From Acidobacteriaceae bacterium (GTDB taxonomy: Bacteria; Acidobacteriota; Terriglobia; Terriglobales; Acidobacteriaceae): a stretch of 44,551 nt of DNA. The DNA lies in contig PKXI01000201.1 in the NCBI GenBank assembly GCA_003133425.1, forward strand, positions 1-44,551, read 5' to 3'. Of this stretch, positions 1 through 9,800 are shown piece by piece. Made by a program: the position numbers and the translations under genes. The number at the start of each line of letters is the position of its first letter. The stretch's first letter is position 1. A model generated the notes under the pieces. The model did no database searches and was not told where the DNA came from. It worked only from the letters and a program-made list of their open reading frames with translations.

Positions 1-167
1 GTTGCACCACAGGCTGCTAAGCTGATTGTCAGACCATTGTCAAGAACTGGCAGGTGAGGCGGGGGGCAGGTGCGCTTGATTGCTTCCATTACGCCGAAAT
101 GTCAGATTGGTGTGGTCGTTACGACGCTGACCGCGTTAGCATTGGCTACATTAACTTGGGAAATGCT
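1..167. other. Upstream region of the hydrolase-tarD-dctA operon
   Basis: I see no gene here. An in-frame extension of the first gene back to position 54 is open, but the encoded residues look unlike a leader and the better start is the ATG at 168. Two copies of ATTGTCA at 25-31 and 36-42 are spaced by 11 bases, one helical turn. This could be a regulator site or chance. No convincing -35/-10 pair was found. Confidence 0.4.
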
Positions 168-1430
168 ATGAGCAGCTTTCGCGATTTTCGGGCCGTTATG
201 CTGGCATTCGCTGCCTTTGGAACCGCCGCAGGAGCAGCGTCAAACGCGACTCGTCCCGCTGCATTGGCTCAGTACCATCAATGGCGGAGACAGATCAAAC
301 AAGCGCTCTTTATCGAAGATCATCTTCCGGCGCTCGCGCCGAAGAGCTTTGGCACATTCTCGCCGGCAGAGGGCGTTGTTGCCGAGCGCATGACCTTTGC
401 CACTAGTTACGGCATGCGCGTTCCGGCCATTGTTTACCTTCCTTCGAAGAGAACAAGCCGCATGCCCGGACTGGTGATTGTGAACGGGCATAGCGGCGAC
501 AAAACATCCTGGTACGCGTTCTATTCCGGCATTTTGTACGCTCGTGCGGGGGCGGTGGTTGTTACATACGATCCGATTGGCGAGGACGAGCGGAACAGCG
601 ACCGTAAATCCGAGACAAACACGCACGATACTGAGGTACCCGGACAGCAAATGCCCACGCGCATGGGCGGACAGATGGTTACCGACATCATGCAGGCGGT
701 CAGCTACCTCTCCGGACGTGCCGATGTTGATCCCAAGCGGATCGGGGTCGCGGCTTACTCGATGGGATCGTTTCATGCCGCTATTGCGGGCGCGCTCGAC
801 GAGCGTATTCACGCATTGGTCCTCTCTGGCGGCGGCAATATTGACGGGCCGGGCGATTATTGGGACATAAGCCCCAAGGTCATGTGCCAGAGCGGCCCTT
901 CAAAGGCGTTGGACTTTCTTCCGGACAGGGGCGCTATTCTTTATGCGCTCAACCAGCTTCGCGGCCCGACGTTCATCATCAACGGCACAAAGGATCCGGT
1001 GATCGTTTCTGTGCAGGCTGAAGAGCCGTTCTTTGAAAAGCTCAAGGCGCGCACGGAGGCTATCAGTGGAAAGTCTGAGGGAATCTTTGAAACCTATTGG
1101 ATTCCGGGGGCCGGGCATCGGCCGAACTTCGTAACTCGCCCCGCGGCACTATGGCTTCAGCGTGAACTTAGTTTTCCAAATTGGACTGAAGCCAAGATTC
1201 AGTCGATGGACGAAGTGCACATCAGCGAGTGGTCCGCAAGAACCGGAGCACATATTGTGGAGAAGTTTCATACGGAACTTTCCGAGGGGGGAGTCCGTGC
1301 GCTCACTACCGACGTACCGAATGTGCCTCGGGAGAAGTTACAGGCTGTTCCAATCGACGAATGGCAAAAGGACAAAGACAATTTCATTTGGGAAGCGTGG
1401 GTAACAAGGGCTCATGCGGCGTCACAATAA
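168..1430 (+). CDS. Secreted alpha/beta hydrolase (acetyl-xylan-esterase/dienelactone-hydrolase-like)
   Basis: A 420-residue exported alpha/beta-hydrolase-fold enzyme, probably a periplasmic esterase; the substrate is unknown. The ATG at 168 is preferred because a hydrophobic signal peptide follows (about residues 8-24, ending in Ala-rich sequence) and a GGGA motif lies just upstream. The likely nucleophile is Ser198 in AYSMGS, an A-x-S-x-G variant of the usual G-x-S-x-G elbow. Asp276 (NGTKDP) and His317 (GAGHRP) would complete the triad, and the NGHSG segment near residue 106 fits an oxyanion loop. It lies 39 bases upstream of tarD on the same strand, so the two are likely co-transcribed. 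A role in releasing a hydroxy-acid such as tartrate from an ester would fit that context, but this is inference only. Fold assignment is firm, specificity is not. Confidence 0.8.
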   Translation: MSSFRDFRAVMLAFAAFGTAAGAASNATRPAALAQYHQWRRQIKQALFIEDHLPALAPKSFGTFSPAEGVVAERMTFATSYGMRVPAIVYLPSKRTSRMPGLVIVNGHSGDKTSWYAFYSGILYARAGAVVVTYDPIGEDERNSDRKSETNTHDTEVPGQQMPTRMGGQMVTDIMQAVSYLSGRADVDPKRIGVAAYSMGSFHAAIAGALDERIHALVLSGGGNIDGPGDYWDISPKVMCQSGPSKALDFLPDRGAILYALNQLRGPTFIINGTKDPVIVSVQAEEPFFEKLKARTEAISGKSEGIFETYWIPGAGHRPNFVTRPAALWLQRELSFPNWTEAKIQSMDEVHISEWSARTGAHIVEKFHTELSEGGVRALTTDVPNVPREKLQAVPIDEWQKDKDNFIWEAWVTRAHAASQ

Positions 1431-1469
1431 AGCACCAGACCTGCGAGAGTAGTTATAGAGGGGAGTAAC

Positions 1470-2633
1470 ATGCGCATCACAGAAATTCGTGAAGTAACTG
1501 TACCAATTGCATCCGCGATTGCGAACGCATATATCGATTTTTCAAAGATGACCCTGTCACTGGTTGCTGTGGTTACGGATGTTGTGCGTGACGGCAGAAC
1601 CGTAATTGGCTATGGGTTCAACTCGAATGGGCGCTACGGTCAGGGCGGCCTGATCAGGGAGCGTTTCGCTCCACGCGTGCATGAGGCCGATCCCGAGACG
1701 ATGCTGAATGATGCGCAGGACAATATCGATCCAGATCGCGTTTGGCGAACGCTCATGCGCAATGAGAAGCCCGGTGGACACGGCGAACGTTCCGTAGCTG
1801 TGGGAACCATCGACATGGCGGTATGGGATGCAGTGGCAAAGATCGCGCGCAAACCGCTGTTTCGCCTCCTTGCGGAGAGCCGGGGATTGCAGGCAGACCC
1901 TCGCGTGTTTGTGTATGCAGCCGGAGGATACTACTATCCCGGCAAGAATCTCAATGCTTTGCGCACGGAGATGCGGTCGTATCTCGACCGGGGATACACG
2001 GTCGTAAAGATGAAGATTGGCGGGGCGGATATTGCGGAGGATCGCTCGCGCATTGAGGCAGTGCTTGCTGAAATCAAAAAGGACGCGCAACTTGCCGTGG
2101 ATGCGAATGGACGGTTCGATCTGGAGACGGCGATTGCGTACGCGAGAATGCTGAAGGACTACCCGCTGTTCTGGTATGAAGAGGCGGGTGATCCGCTCGA
2201 CTATGCGTTGCAGGCAGCTTTGGCTGATTACTACGATGGTCCGATGGCTACAGGGGAAAACCTCTTCAGCCACCAGGATGCGCGCAATCTGCTGCGCTAT
2301 GGCGGAATGCGGCCGGATCGTGATTGGCTGCAATTCGACTGCGCTTTGTCGTATGGGCTTTGCGAGTATTTGAGGACGCTTGACGTGATGAAGGCAGCCG
2401 GTTGGTCGCCGCGCCGCTGCATTCCGCACGGCGGACATCAGATGTCACTGAATATTGCCGCGGGCCTTGGACTTGGCGGCAATGAGAGTTATCCCGATCT
2501 CTTCCAACCTTTCGGCGGATTTCCGGATGGCGTGAAGGTGGAAAACGGCCACGTTACCATGCCAGAGATTCCGGGCATCGGGTTTGAGGGCAAGTCCGAT
2601 TTGATTCGAGTGATGCGGAACCTGGCGGAGTAA
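1470..2633 (+). CDS. tarD: D(-)-tartrate dehydratase
   Basis: An enolase-superfamily enzyme of 387 residues that dehydrates D-tartrate to oxaloacetate in the cytoplasm. The sequence closely follows my memory of Bradyrhizobium japonicum TarD, including NAYIDF near residue 19, NSNGRYGQGG at 51-60, YAAGGYYYPGK at 149-159 and CIPHGGHQMS at 317-326. Metal ligands are Asp211 (VDANG), Glu237 (WYEE) and Glu263 (TGEN). The catalytic bases are Lys182 of the K-M-K motif and His320. All lie exactly two residues before the published B. japonicum positions (213, 239, 265, 184, 322), which argues strongly for this function rather than a generic mandelate racemase. The start has a strong GAGGGGAG ribosome binding site. 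The stop is two bases before the start of the DctA-like carrier, so the two are probably translationally coupled. Confidence 0.93.
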   Translation: MRITEIREVTVPIASAIANAYIDFSKMTLSLVAVVTDVVRDGRTVIGYGFNSNGRYGQGGLIRERFAPRVHEADPETMLNDAQDNIDPDRVWRTLMRNEKPGGHGERSVAVGTIDMAVWDAVAKIARKPLFRLLAESRGLQADPRVFVYAAGGYYYPGKNLNALRTEMRSYLDRGYTVVKMKIGGADIAEDRSRIEAVLAEIKKDAQLAVDANGRFDLETAIAYARMLKDYPLFWYEEAGDPLDYALQAALADYYDGPMATGENLFSHQDARNLLRYGGMRPDRDWLQFDCALSYGLCEYLRTLDVMKAAGWSPRRCIPHGGHQMSLNIAAGLGLGGNESYPDLFQPFGGFPDGVKVENGHVTMPEIPGIGFEGKSDLIRVMRNLAE

Positions 2634-2635
2634 CG

Positions 2636-3925
2636 ATGACGGTTGGAAGTACCGAAAAGCTGAGTTCCACACCCCGCCGCCGGTCATGGCTTGGCCCACT
2701 TTGGGTCCAGGTACTTATTGGGATTCTGCTTGGCATTGGCGTTGGGGTTGTGTTTCCTCACGGTGCCGTAGCGCTCAAGCCGCTTGGTGATGGATTCATC
2801 AAACTTATCCGGATGACTCTGGCTCCGATCATCTTTGCGACTGTTGTTGTTGGAATTGCGCGCATGGGCGATCTCAAGGAGGTGGGACGCGTAGGCGCGA
2901 AGGCACTTATCTACTTTGAAGTGGTTTCGACGCTGGCCCTGATTATTGGCCTGATTGCGGTAGATGTGCTGCAGCCGGGCAAGGGGATGAATATCAATGC
3001 TGCCGCACTCGACGCTACAGCTATTTCGAGTTATACAACGGGCGCGCAGCAAACTGGATTTGTATCGTTCATTTTGGGGATCATTCCATCAAGCGTGGGC
3101 GAGCCCTTTGTTAATGGCAACATTCTGCAAATTATTTTGCTGGGAGTTTTGTTTGGACTGGCGTTGGCGCAGTTTCGAGACAAGGCGCTTCCCTTGGTGG
3201 ACATGTTGGATCTGCTGCTACAAGGCATGTTCGGAATCGTCAAGTTCGTAATGTACCTGGCGCCTCTAGCGGCCTTCGGTGCAATGGCTTATACCGTTGG
3301 GCAGTATGGCGTGGCGAGCCTGGTCCAGCTTGCGCAATTTACCGCGGAGCTCTGGATCGTATCGATCCTGTTCGTCATCGTTGTGCTTGGAGTGAACGCA
3401 CGGCTCTGCGGATTCAGCTTGTTCGCGCTTATGCGTTACCTTCGCGAGGAGATTCTGATTACCGCTGGAACGGCATCGTCCGAAGCAGTCCTGGCTCCTG
3501 TGATGTTGAAGCTGGAGCAGCTTGGCTGTGAAGAGGCGATCGTCGGGATGGTGGTGCCCGCAGGCTATACTTTCAACGCGACTGGCACAGCAATCTACCT
3601 GAGCATGGGAGCGATCTTCATCGCGCAGGCAACGAACACCCATCTCAGCCTGCGCGAACAGATCGTGATCCTTGTGGTGTTGATGCTTACGTCCAAAGGA
3701 TCGGCGGGAGTTGCCGGCGCCGGCTTTGTGACATTGGCTGCCACGCTTGCTGCCATGCATACGATTCCGGTAGCGGGTCTGGTGCTGCTGCTGGGCGTTG
3801 AGCGCATTACGAACGTTGCCCGCGCTGTGGTGAACGTAATCGGCAGCGCCGTCGCGACCATTGTTGTCGCGAAGTGGGAAGGTGCGTTCGATCAGGAAAA
3901 GGCAAGCCGGGAGGGCCGGCTGTAA
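2636..3925 (+). CDS. DctA-family dicarboxylate:cation symporter, probably tartrate uptake
   Basis: A 429-residue inner-membrane carrier of the glutamate/C4-dicarboxylate (SDF) family, similar along its whole length to E. coli DctA. It starts two bases after the tarD stop, so its natural cargo is probably D-tartrate or a related C4 acid. The family landmarks are shifted from DctA. The re-entrant loop reads TAGTASSEAVL (277-287) instead of the usual serine-rich form. The NLDGT motif reads NATGT (314-318), so the conserved Asp is Thr316. In the last helix the usual I-D-R is V-E-R (388-390), while Arg396 and Asn400 are kept. The Asp of the NMDGT/NLDGT motif contributes to a Na+ site in archaeal GltPh, so ion coupling or specificity may differ. 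Family is certain; substrate is inferred from the operon. Confidence 0.85.
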   Translation: MTVGSTEKLSSTPRRRSWLGPLWVQVLIGILLGIGVGVVFPHGAVALKPLGDGFIKLIRMTLAPIIFATVVVGIARMGDLKEVGRVGAKALIYFEVVSTLALIIGLIAVDVLQPGKGMNINAAALDATAISSYTTGAQQTGFVSFILGIIPSSVGEPFVNGNILQIILLGVLFGLALAQFRDKALPLVDMLDLLLQGMFGIVKFVMYLAPLAAFGAMAYTVGQYGVASLVQLAQFTAELWIVSILFVIVVLGVNARLCGFSLFALMRYLREEILITAGTASSEAVLAPVMLKLEQLGCEEAIVGMVVPAGYTFNATGTAIYLSMGAIFIAQATNTHLSLREQIVILVVLMLTSKGSAGVAGAGFVTLAATLAAMHTIPVAGLVLLLGVERITNVARAVVNVIGSAVATIVVAKWEGAFDQEKASREGRL

Positions 3926-3944
3926 TCAGCACCTCCCTATTGGC

Positions 3945-5468
3945 CTACGTTGCCGACGGAGGGTACAACGCCCGAAGTGTTTCTCCGGCTGCGGAGAGAT
4001 TGGCCAGCCACATTTCTACGTAATCGCGCGATAGGACGACACCATCGGCACCCGCGCCAACAGCGGCCCGGATGGATTGCCGCACATCGTCCGGATGGGT
4101 GCGCTTTTCTGTCTCCTTGCCAGTTGAGATGAGCGTAGGCACATCAATGTCGATGCCGGGATAAATCTTTACATGTCCGTCGACACCGGTCACAGCGCGC
4201 TTGGTCTCGCGTGCGACATAGTCTGCAGAAAGGCCGGTTGCGGCCAGCTCATCGTACGGGGCTTCCTTGTAATCCATGATCTTGTAATAGAAATCCTGGA
4301 AGTCCTTGGGCTCGGCGTCGTGGAAAATGGTATGGCCCAGTTGGCGCATGTACTCAGCCATGCGCGGACCGGCAGCATTGTTATAGGTCGCGGGCTTGAG
4401 GAAATCCGCGAAGTCTCTTCTCTTCACGTAGTCCTCCTCGGCCCGATAGAACGGGCTGAAGGTCATGCTCTGCATGAGGTGAAATCCGAATGGCTTCTCC
4501 GGCGCAATTGCTTTGCAGGTTCCATACAGCTGCGCCTGGACTTCCTGGAAGCCGTCGGTCCAGAGCGACTCCCAACTGAGGATTTCGGGATACTTGAGCA
4601 ACAGTCTCCAGAAGGTGACGAAGTAGCCATCGACCGGCCGTTTATCCTGGGCAGCGGCATGGTAAAGCTGCACGAGCTCATGGTATCCCGCCTGCGCTCG
4701 CTCCACAGAGATGCCGCGTTCGCGTGCCTTCGCGCGGCAGAACTGGCAGAAGCAGCTGACGTTGCCACCTCTGCCCATCACGTTTTCAAACGGGCCCATG
4801 CGCTCTGAGCCCCACGCGTAACCGTCGACGAGGTTGGAATAGCCGCTGAGGACGCTCTCAACTTTGCCGGTTAGCCAGGCTTGATAATCAGGATTGTTGA
4901 AGCAGGGACCCGCTGTTCTGCGCCCATACAAATCAATCTCGGTAATCTCGGCGAAGCCAGGTATGGTGCGGAGCAGTGTGGGGCTGGAGTTGTTCAGCTC
5001 CCAGGCAAAGAAATCCATGCCGCGCGCCTTGGCCTTGGGTGCTACGTCTGCGATCAAGTTGAACTTTCCGTAATCGCGCACGCGGAATTCCTTCAGCGTC
5101 GTGTTCTGGAAATATTTTGGATCGTAGTCATAGAACACACCTCCCACAACTGAGTCGCCGGATACTCCGTGATCGGGCAGCATGATAGCGCCGCCCTTCT
5201 TCAAGCGCGTTTCTCCATAACCGAAGGTGTAGGCCCAGATGGTGTTGACGTCGCCTTTCTGCTGTATGTTGTCGAGCACCTGGTCGATGCCTTCATCGAC
5301 CCATGCATACGATCGGGTTTGAATGCCAACGAAGTTCTTTCTGTTTTTAACAGCACCGCGGCTGACCGGAGGGACTGGTTTTGCCTGTGGATGCGCCGCT
5401 GGAGCAAGAAACGCCGCACATGCTGAACAAAGACGGATAAATGCTCTGCGATCGAGTATCGAACTCAT
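3945..5468 (-). CDS. Secreted glycoside-hydrolase-like TIM-barrel protein, function unknown
   Basis: A 507-residue exported protein I cannot assign to a named family. The ATG at 5468 is chosen because GGAGG lies six bases upstream. The leader begins MSSILDRRAFIRLCSACAA, a Tat-like or Sec signal with a twin-arginine pair. The mature part looks like a beta/alpha barrel of the putative glycosyl-hydrolase type: WELNN (156-160), PCFNNPDYQ near 188-196, WGSERMG (219-225) with Glu222 as a possible acid, and GADGVVLSRDYVEMW near the C-terminus. A C-x-C-x2-C cluster at 239-244 (CFCQFC) resembles the Cys patches often found in such uncharacterised barrels. It is convergent with dctA, 19 bases away, and stands alone, so the context does not reveal the substrate. 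Confidence 0.6.
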   Translation of the reverse strand: MSSILDRRAFIRLCSACAAFLAPAAHPQAKPVPPVSRGAVKNRKNFVGIQTRSYAWVDEGIDQVLDNIQQKGDVNTIWAYTFGYGETRLKKGGAIMLPDHGVSGDSVVGGVFYDYDPKYFQNTTLKEFRVRDYGKFNLIADVAPKAKARGMDFFAWELNNSSPTLLRTIPGFAEITEIDLYGRRTAGPCFNNPDYQAWLTGKVESVLSGYSNLVDGYAWGSERMGPFENVMGRGGNVSCFCQFCRAKARERGISVERAQAGYHELVQLYHAAAQDKRPVDGYFVTFWRLLLKYPEILSWESLWTDGFQEVQAQLYGTCKAIAPEKPFGFHLMQSMTFSPFYRAEEDYVKRRDFADFLKPATYNNAAGPRMAEYMRQLGHTIFHDAEPKDFQDFYYKIMDYKEAPYDELAATGLSADYVARETKRAVTGVDGHVKIYPGIDIDVPTLISTGKETEKRTHPDDVRQSIRAAVGAGADGVVLSRDYVEMWLANLSAAGETLRALYPPSAT

Positions 5469-5626
5469 GGAAAACCTCCAGGGATTTTGCAATAGGGATT
5501 CTGTGTGCCTTTGAAGCCCTTATGCGATTGGTGTGCAGCGATGAGTGGCTAAGACCCGCATCGGCATTTCTATACCGAAGACTCATTTATCGTCAAGGAC
5601 GGCGTTTTGGTTTCCGGGCTCAAGCG

Positions 5627-5654
5627 AAAAGGGCAGAGGCGTTGGCCTCTGCCC
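5627..5654 (-). terminator. Rho-independent terminator of the VWA gene
   Basis: A perfect 10-base-pair stem (GGGCAGAGGC at 5631-5640 with GCCTCTGCCC at 5645-5654) and a 4-base loop. Read on the minus strand it is followed by TTTT (5630-5627) and then CGCTT. It lies 46 bases beyond the stop of the VWA gene, in the right orientation to end the operon that begins at 10106. Confidence 0.75.
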
Positions 5655-5700
5655 TGTGAAAGCGAATTCTCTCTTTGAAACGGACGTTTTGGAGGGACGG

Positions 5701-6798
5701 TTATTTTGCCTCGGGGACAGACAGGGACGCGGAGTCGGAATCGTTAGTAACCTCCGCTTGCTGCATCAGGCTGTATCCATCGCGAGTGCGAATACGAAGC
5801 TTTTCAAGATTCTTGCCGACGAGGCGCACTTTGATGGAGCGCCAGCCACGATTGGGGTTGGCTTGCGGGTAGTAACTCAGCGTGTATAGGTGCGCAAGGT
5901 CATCCTTGATAGACGCGAAGGCGTCTTTTTCCTGGCGCCAATTGCGGGCAAAATAGGCCTTGCCGCCCGTCGCCTTGCTCATGCGTTCGAAGGCGGCGGA
6001 GGAGACCGGCTCCGACTCGGCCTGGTGGGTGCTGACGATATAGATGATGGTTCCCGTTGACTGAGCCAGTTCTGCCACATCCTCCGGTGGAACCGAACTG
6101 GCGTTGTCAGGGCCATTGGAGAAGACCACGATGGCCTTTCGTCCCTGGAGCGGCGCGGCATCCTTGACCGTCAACAAGAGGGAGTTATAGAGCGCGGCAT
6201 CGTCTCCGGCAACAGTGCTGCGCACGCCAGTGACGACGCGAAAGCGGTCGGTGGTGAGCGCGGCGGCGCGGGAGAGGTCGCGGCTGTAGGAATAGAACGC
6301 AATCTTGTTGGCATCGGGCATGGCGCGCACGAAATCGGCGATGGCGTCCTGTGCGAAAACAAAACTGCGGTACATGTAGTTGCTGGTGTCGAAGAGGACA
6401 AATACATTAGCCCCGGTCAGCCCTGGGACTTTGACGCCAGCCAACGAATGGACCTGTGAAGGCGGATCGGGCTTTGATGCATTCGCGGCGCCTGGCGCCT
6501 CGACCGGCTTGCCCGCGGGGGGGAGCGCACCGAGTTCGCGGGCGGTTTCATCACCTTCCTCAAAGGTGGCGAGCTTTTCCGGAATATTGTCTTCAGTGAT
6601 GACAAAGTCTTCCGGTCGAAGGTCGGAGATATAGTTTCCTTTGCTGTCTGTGACAGCAACGTTGAGTTGCACAAGGACGACATTTACGCGAAAGCGTGAT
6701 GTCTCGTCCTGTGCCGAGGGGCGCGGCACGGCAGCCATCAGGAGAATGAGGCCCGCGCATACCCCGAGGCGGGCGTAAGTTCTGTTTGACCGAATCAT
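5701..6798 (-). CDS. Exported VWA protein (VWFA-related Acidobacterial domain) with degenerate MIDAS
   Basis: A 365-residue protein with a signal peptide (about 1-29), the SDLRPEDF region typical of this acidobacterial family near 58-65, and a von Willebrand A domain from about residue 130. VWA domains usually bind partner proteins through a metal-ion-dependent adhesion site. Here the site looks eroded: the D-x-S-x-S loop reads DTSNY (137-141), the expected T-A-L-Y-D loop reads AALYN (201-205), and the expected S-D-G reads SNG (227-229). Metal binding may therefore be weak or absent. The gene lies 80 bases downstream of the 1075-residue secreted protein on the same strand and is followed by a clear terminator, so the two form an operon. 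Partner and role are unknown. Confidence 0.8.
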   Translation of the reverse strand: MIRSNRTYARLGVCAGLILLMAAVPRPSAQDETSRFRVNVVLVQLNVAVTDSKGNYISDLRPEDFVITEDNIPEKLATFEEGDETARELGALPPAGKPVEAPGAANASKPDPPSQVHSLAGVKVPGLTGANVFVLFDTSNYMYRSFVFAQDAIADFVRAMPDANKIAFYSYSRDLSRAAALTTDRFRVVTGVRSTVAGDDAALYNSLLLTVKDAAPLQGRKAIVVFSNGPDNASSVPPEDVAELAQSTGTIIYIVSTHQAESEPVSSAAFERMSKATGGKAYFARNWRQEKDAFASIKDDLAHLYTLSYYPQANPNRGWRSIKVRLVGKNLEKLRIRTRDGYSLMQQAEVTNDSDSASLSVPEAK

Positions 6799-6878
6799 CG
6801 CGTTTGTTCCTCGCTTGCGCTGCGTTCCCGCAGAATCTCCCGAATCGCCAAATCCGATTCTGGTTAGCTCAAAGCCAC

Positions 6879-9800
6879 TTAGCGGCCGCCGTCTCCAGCC
6901 GCAGGAGTTGGAAAACTGGCGACTTGCCCAGCCACTGTGCCTGCACCTTGTCCAGTCGTGGTGCCTTTGCCGTGTCCCGTTATCGTGCCTGCGCCATGCA
7001 CGGTAATCCTGCCTTCCCGGAATTGATCTCCGGTTTTCTCCATGGCGCGCAATAAAGCTGGCCAGTCGTCGATGGTTGTGGCGAAGATGTTCGCGATCAT
7101 GCTTCTCGTCAGATCGGGAACCAGGACGTTGAGCATGGCCGGAGAATACCCGGTTTCATCGGCGAGGCGCGCCCAATAGAGGTTGCTGGATTCCCAGGAT
7201 TCACCAAAGAGCCGGCCATCAAAGGCGCCGGAGACTGGGAAAATCCCGGAGTTCAAAAGAGTGCAGGTGTCACTCTGCCCCAAGGCGAGATGCGGCAATC
7301 CAAAGTCTTTCGAAAGACGCTCAATGCTGGCATGGGAGTGGTTTTTGCGGGCGAGCTCATCCAATTCGCGGCCCGCATTTCCCCAGTGAGCCTCTGCGGG
7401 GAACTTGCTGCGAAATTCGGCGGCGAGAAAGAAAGTGTCTGCCGGCATCATCTGCGGAAGTAGCTTAGCGGCGGTATCGGGCTGCTCCAGGGCCTGTGCA
7501 GTCATGTCCAAACGCGCCGGCGTCATCCGATCAGAGAGGATGCTCAATACTTTATCTCTGAGTTGCGGATCCGAAGCCGAAGCGATCAGGAGCTCTTCAC
7601 CGGTTCGTTGATAAAGGGCAGCCGCGTGCAATTCGTCCTGTCCGATATCCCACCAGCGCGGCAGGACTGCGCCGACGAGAAGCTCTGGGACAACCTCTTT
7701 CCAGATCAAAGCCTGGATGTTTGCCGGGGCAATGAAATCCTGCTCGATCGAAGCCAGAGCATAAGGTAAATCGGCGAGTGATCCTAGCAGATAGGCGCCG
7801 CCTCCAGCAGTAACGCCAACGCCGACCAGTTCAGGAGTGCTCCACACATGCTCGATGCCCTGCACCGACGACGCAGTGAAGTCGTGGGAGCGGACGAAAA
7901 GCGGATTGTTGTGAAGAACCTGCGCGCCCGGGGGCTCATAGTAGGCATAATTCAGGCCAACCAACGTGTCCCGGAGGAAGGGGGTGAGTCGGCCGCGCGC
8001 GTCTTCCAGTTGGGCCGGCGTGCTTTGCGAACGAATGATCTTGGTGAGATCGGTTCGTACCTGCAATTCCGCGTGGCGGCTGGAGTAAACGATTGGAGCC
8101 CAGGCCGACTTTTCGTTTCCCGTGAAGATGGGGCGAGGCATCTCGAACTCTCGGAGGTCGGCGGCAAGGAGTACCAGGGTGTCGCCGACCTGCGCTCCGT
8201 GTGCCATTTCCTCCAAGCCATCGAAGAGGCCAATGAGGGAGTCGAGGGAAACCAGGCGCTGGTCATCCATAACGGCGCGGATTCTGCGCACCAGTTCCTG
8301 GTGCGCGCGGCGACCGTCCGGATTGTTTTGAGTTGGACCGGCGAGCATATCGATGAGCTCGTTCTGAGTAGGGTGCGCGTTGCCGCCGGCTGCAACCAGA
8401 GTCGACTCGAGCGAGGTACGGGCCGCGGAAAAGAGCTGAACTGACGTGGAGAATGAGGAGTAGGGCTGAACCGCGCCCTGCCACGATGTATTGAGGCTAC
8501 GTGCAGGAATCTGTCCCTGGCGCGCGAGGATCTGCCATAGCCCGATTTCGGCCTGAAACGCACCGAGCGTGTTGGAGCGCAGAGTGGGGTTTGAGGTCTT
8601 GTTGATTCGATCAGCCGTTTCGACAAAATGAGTGATCGATGCATCGTCCAAGGTTGGGAATTCAGCGAAGACCGGGTACCAACTGCTGAACTCGGGGAAC
8701 CTGTCGGCGAGCAGGCGCACAGCTGCTTCAGACAACTTACTATCCGCGGGCCTGCCGCGGTCGATTGCGGTCAGCATGAGATAAATCTGCAGCGGGTTGA
8801 TGCCGGAATCAGGAATGGATGAGGCTACCAATGCATCGAGCAACTGCTCTGTGCTATCCCATGCACGGGTGTTTGCTCCCGAATTGCGCTTGCCGTTTGA
8901 ATCGGGCTTGCGGGACAGGATGTCCCGCCAGATTTGAAGGTTCCCTGGAACCTGGGGCTGGCCGTCCGGCTGCCATTGCAAGCGAGTGAAGAGAACCAGG
9001 AGCCCGGCGTTTCTTGGGAAGATGCATTCTGACGCGCTGGCGCGAGAGTCGTGGGCGCCGCTCGTCCGGTAGGCCTCGTAGAGGTGGTTGAGGCGAGAAC
9101 CTTCAACGAAGTGGGCTTGCTGAGCCTGGTCGATGCGCGACATGGCGTCAAAATAAGCCGCCAGCCAGCCGCGATCCTTGGCAAGGAGGTGAATGACAAA
9201 CTCTCCCGACGACTGGGGACTGGCTCCAACGAGATCCTTCCAGGCCTGCTCTTTGCCTGGTCCGCCAGGGACTGCTACCTGACCGTTGCGAATGGTGATC
9301 CAGCCACCATAGAAATCAAGCAAAGCGGCATAGGGAAGCAGCCTCTTAAGACCGGGCGAACGCATCAAGGCGATCCTTGTTTGCCGATCGCTCTTGGCCA
9401 GAGCCGAATAGAGGCGGTCCACACTCCGGTCGTGCAGCAGGATGTCGACCAGGTCTTTCCCACCAGTCTTTTTGTTCGCCACGCTGAGTGCAGTCCACGC
9501 TTTTTCAGAGAACAGGACGGGAACAGGGGTACCGGGAAACCCATAGCTGAAGGGAGTGCCCTTCTGGAGGGCCTCCTCAAGCGCGGTGATGGGGAAGCCC
9601 GAATCGATGGTAAGGAAAGCGCGCTCCGCATCGGCAGTGACGAGGGCAGCACCGCCAGGACCGCAACTCTTCTGAAACTGGTAACCAAGAACCTGAATGA
9701 GCCGTGTTGCATCGTCGCAGCCCGCAACGCGGATTGTGCCGTCAGCCCCAGCCAGGGCCTGAAGTTCCCTGGCCAGATGCACATAACGATCAATCAGGAT

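Noticed and set aside
25..42. Two ATTGTCA copies 11 bases apart as a regulator site for the tartrate operon
   Set aside because: Only two short copies, no promoter found next to them and no regulator gene nearby; recorded in the upstream-region entry only.
6936..7007. Short tandem repeats as a CRISPR array
   Set aside because: The units are contiguous, in frame inside a gene and without spacers. No CRISPR array was seen anywhere in the window.
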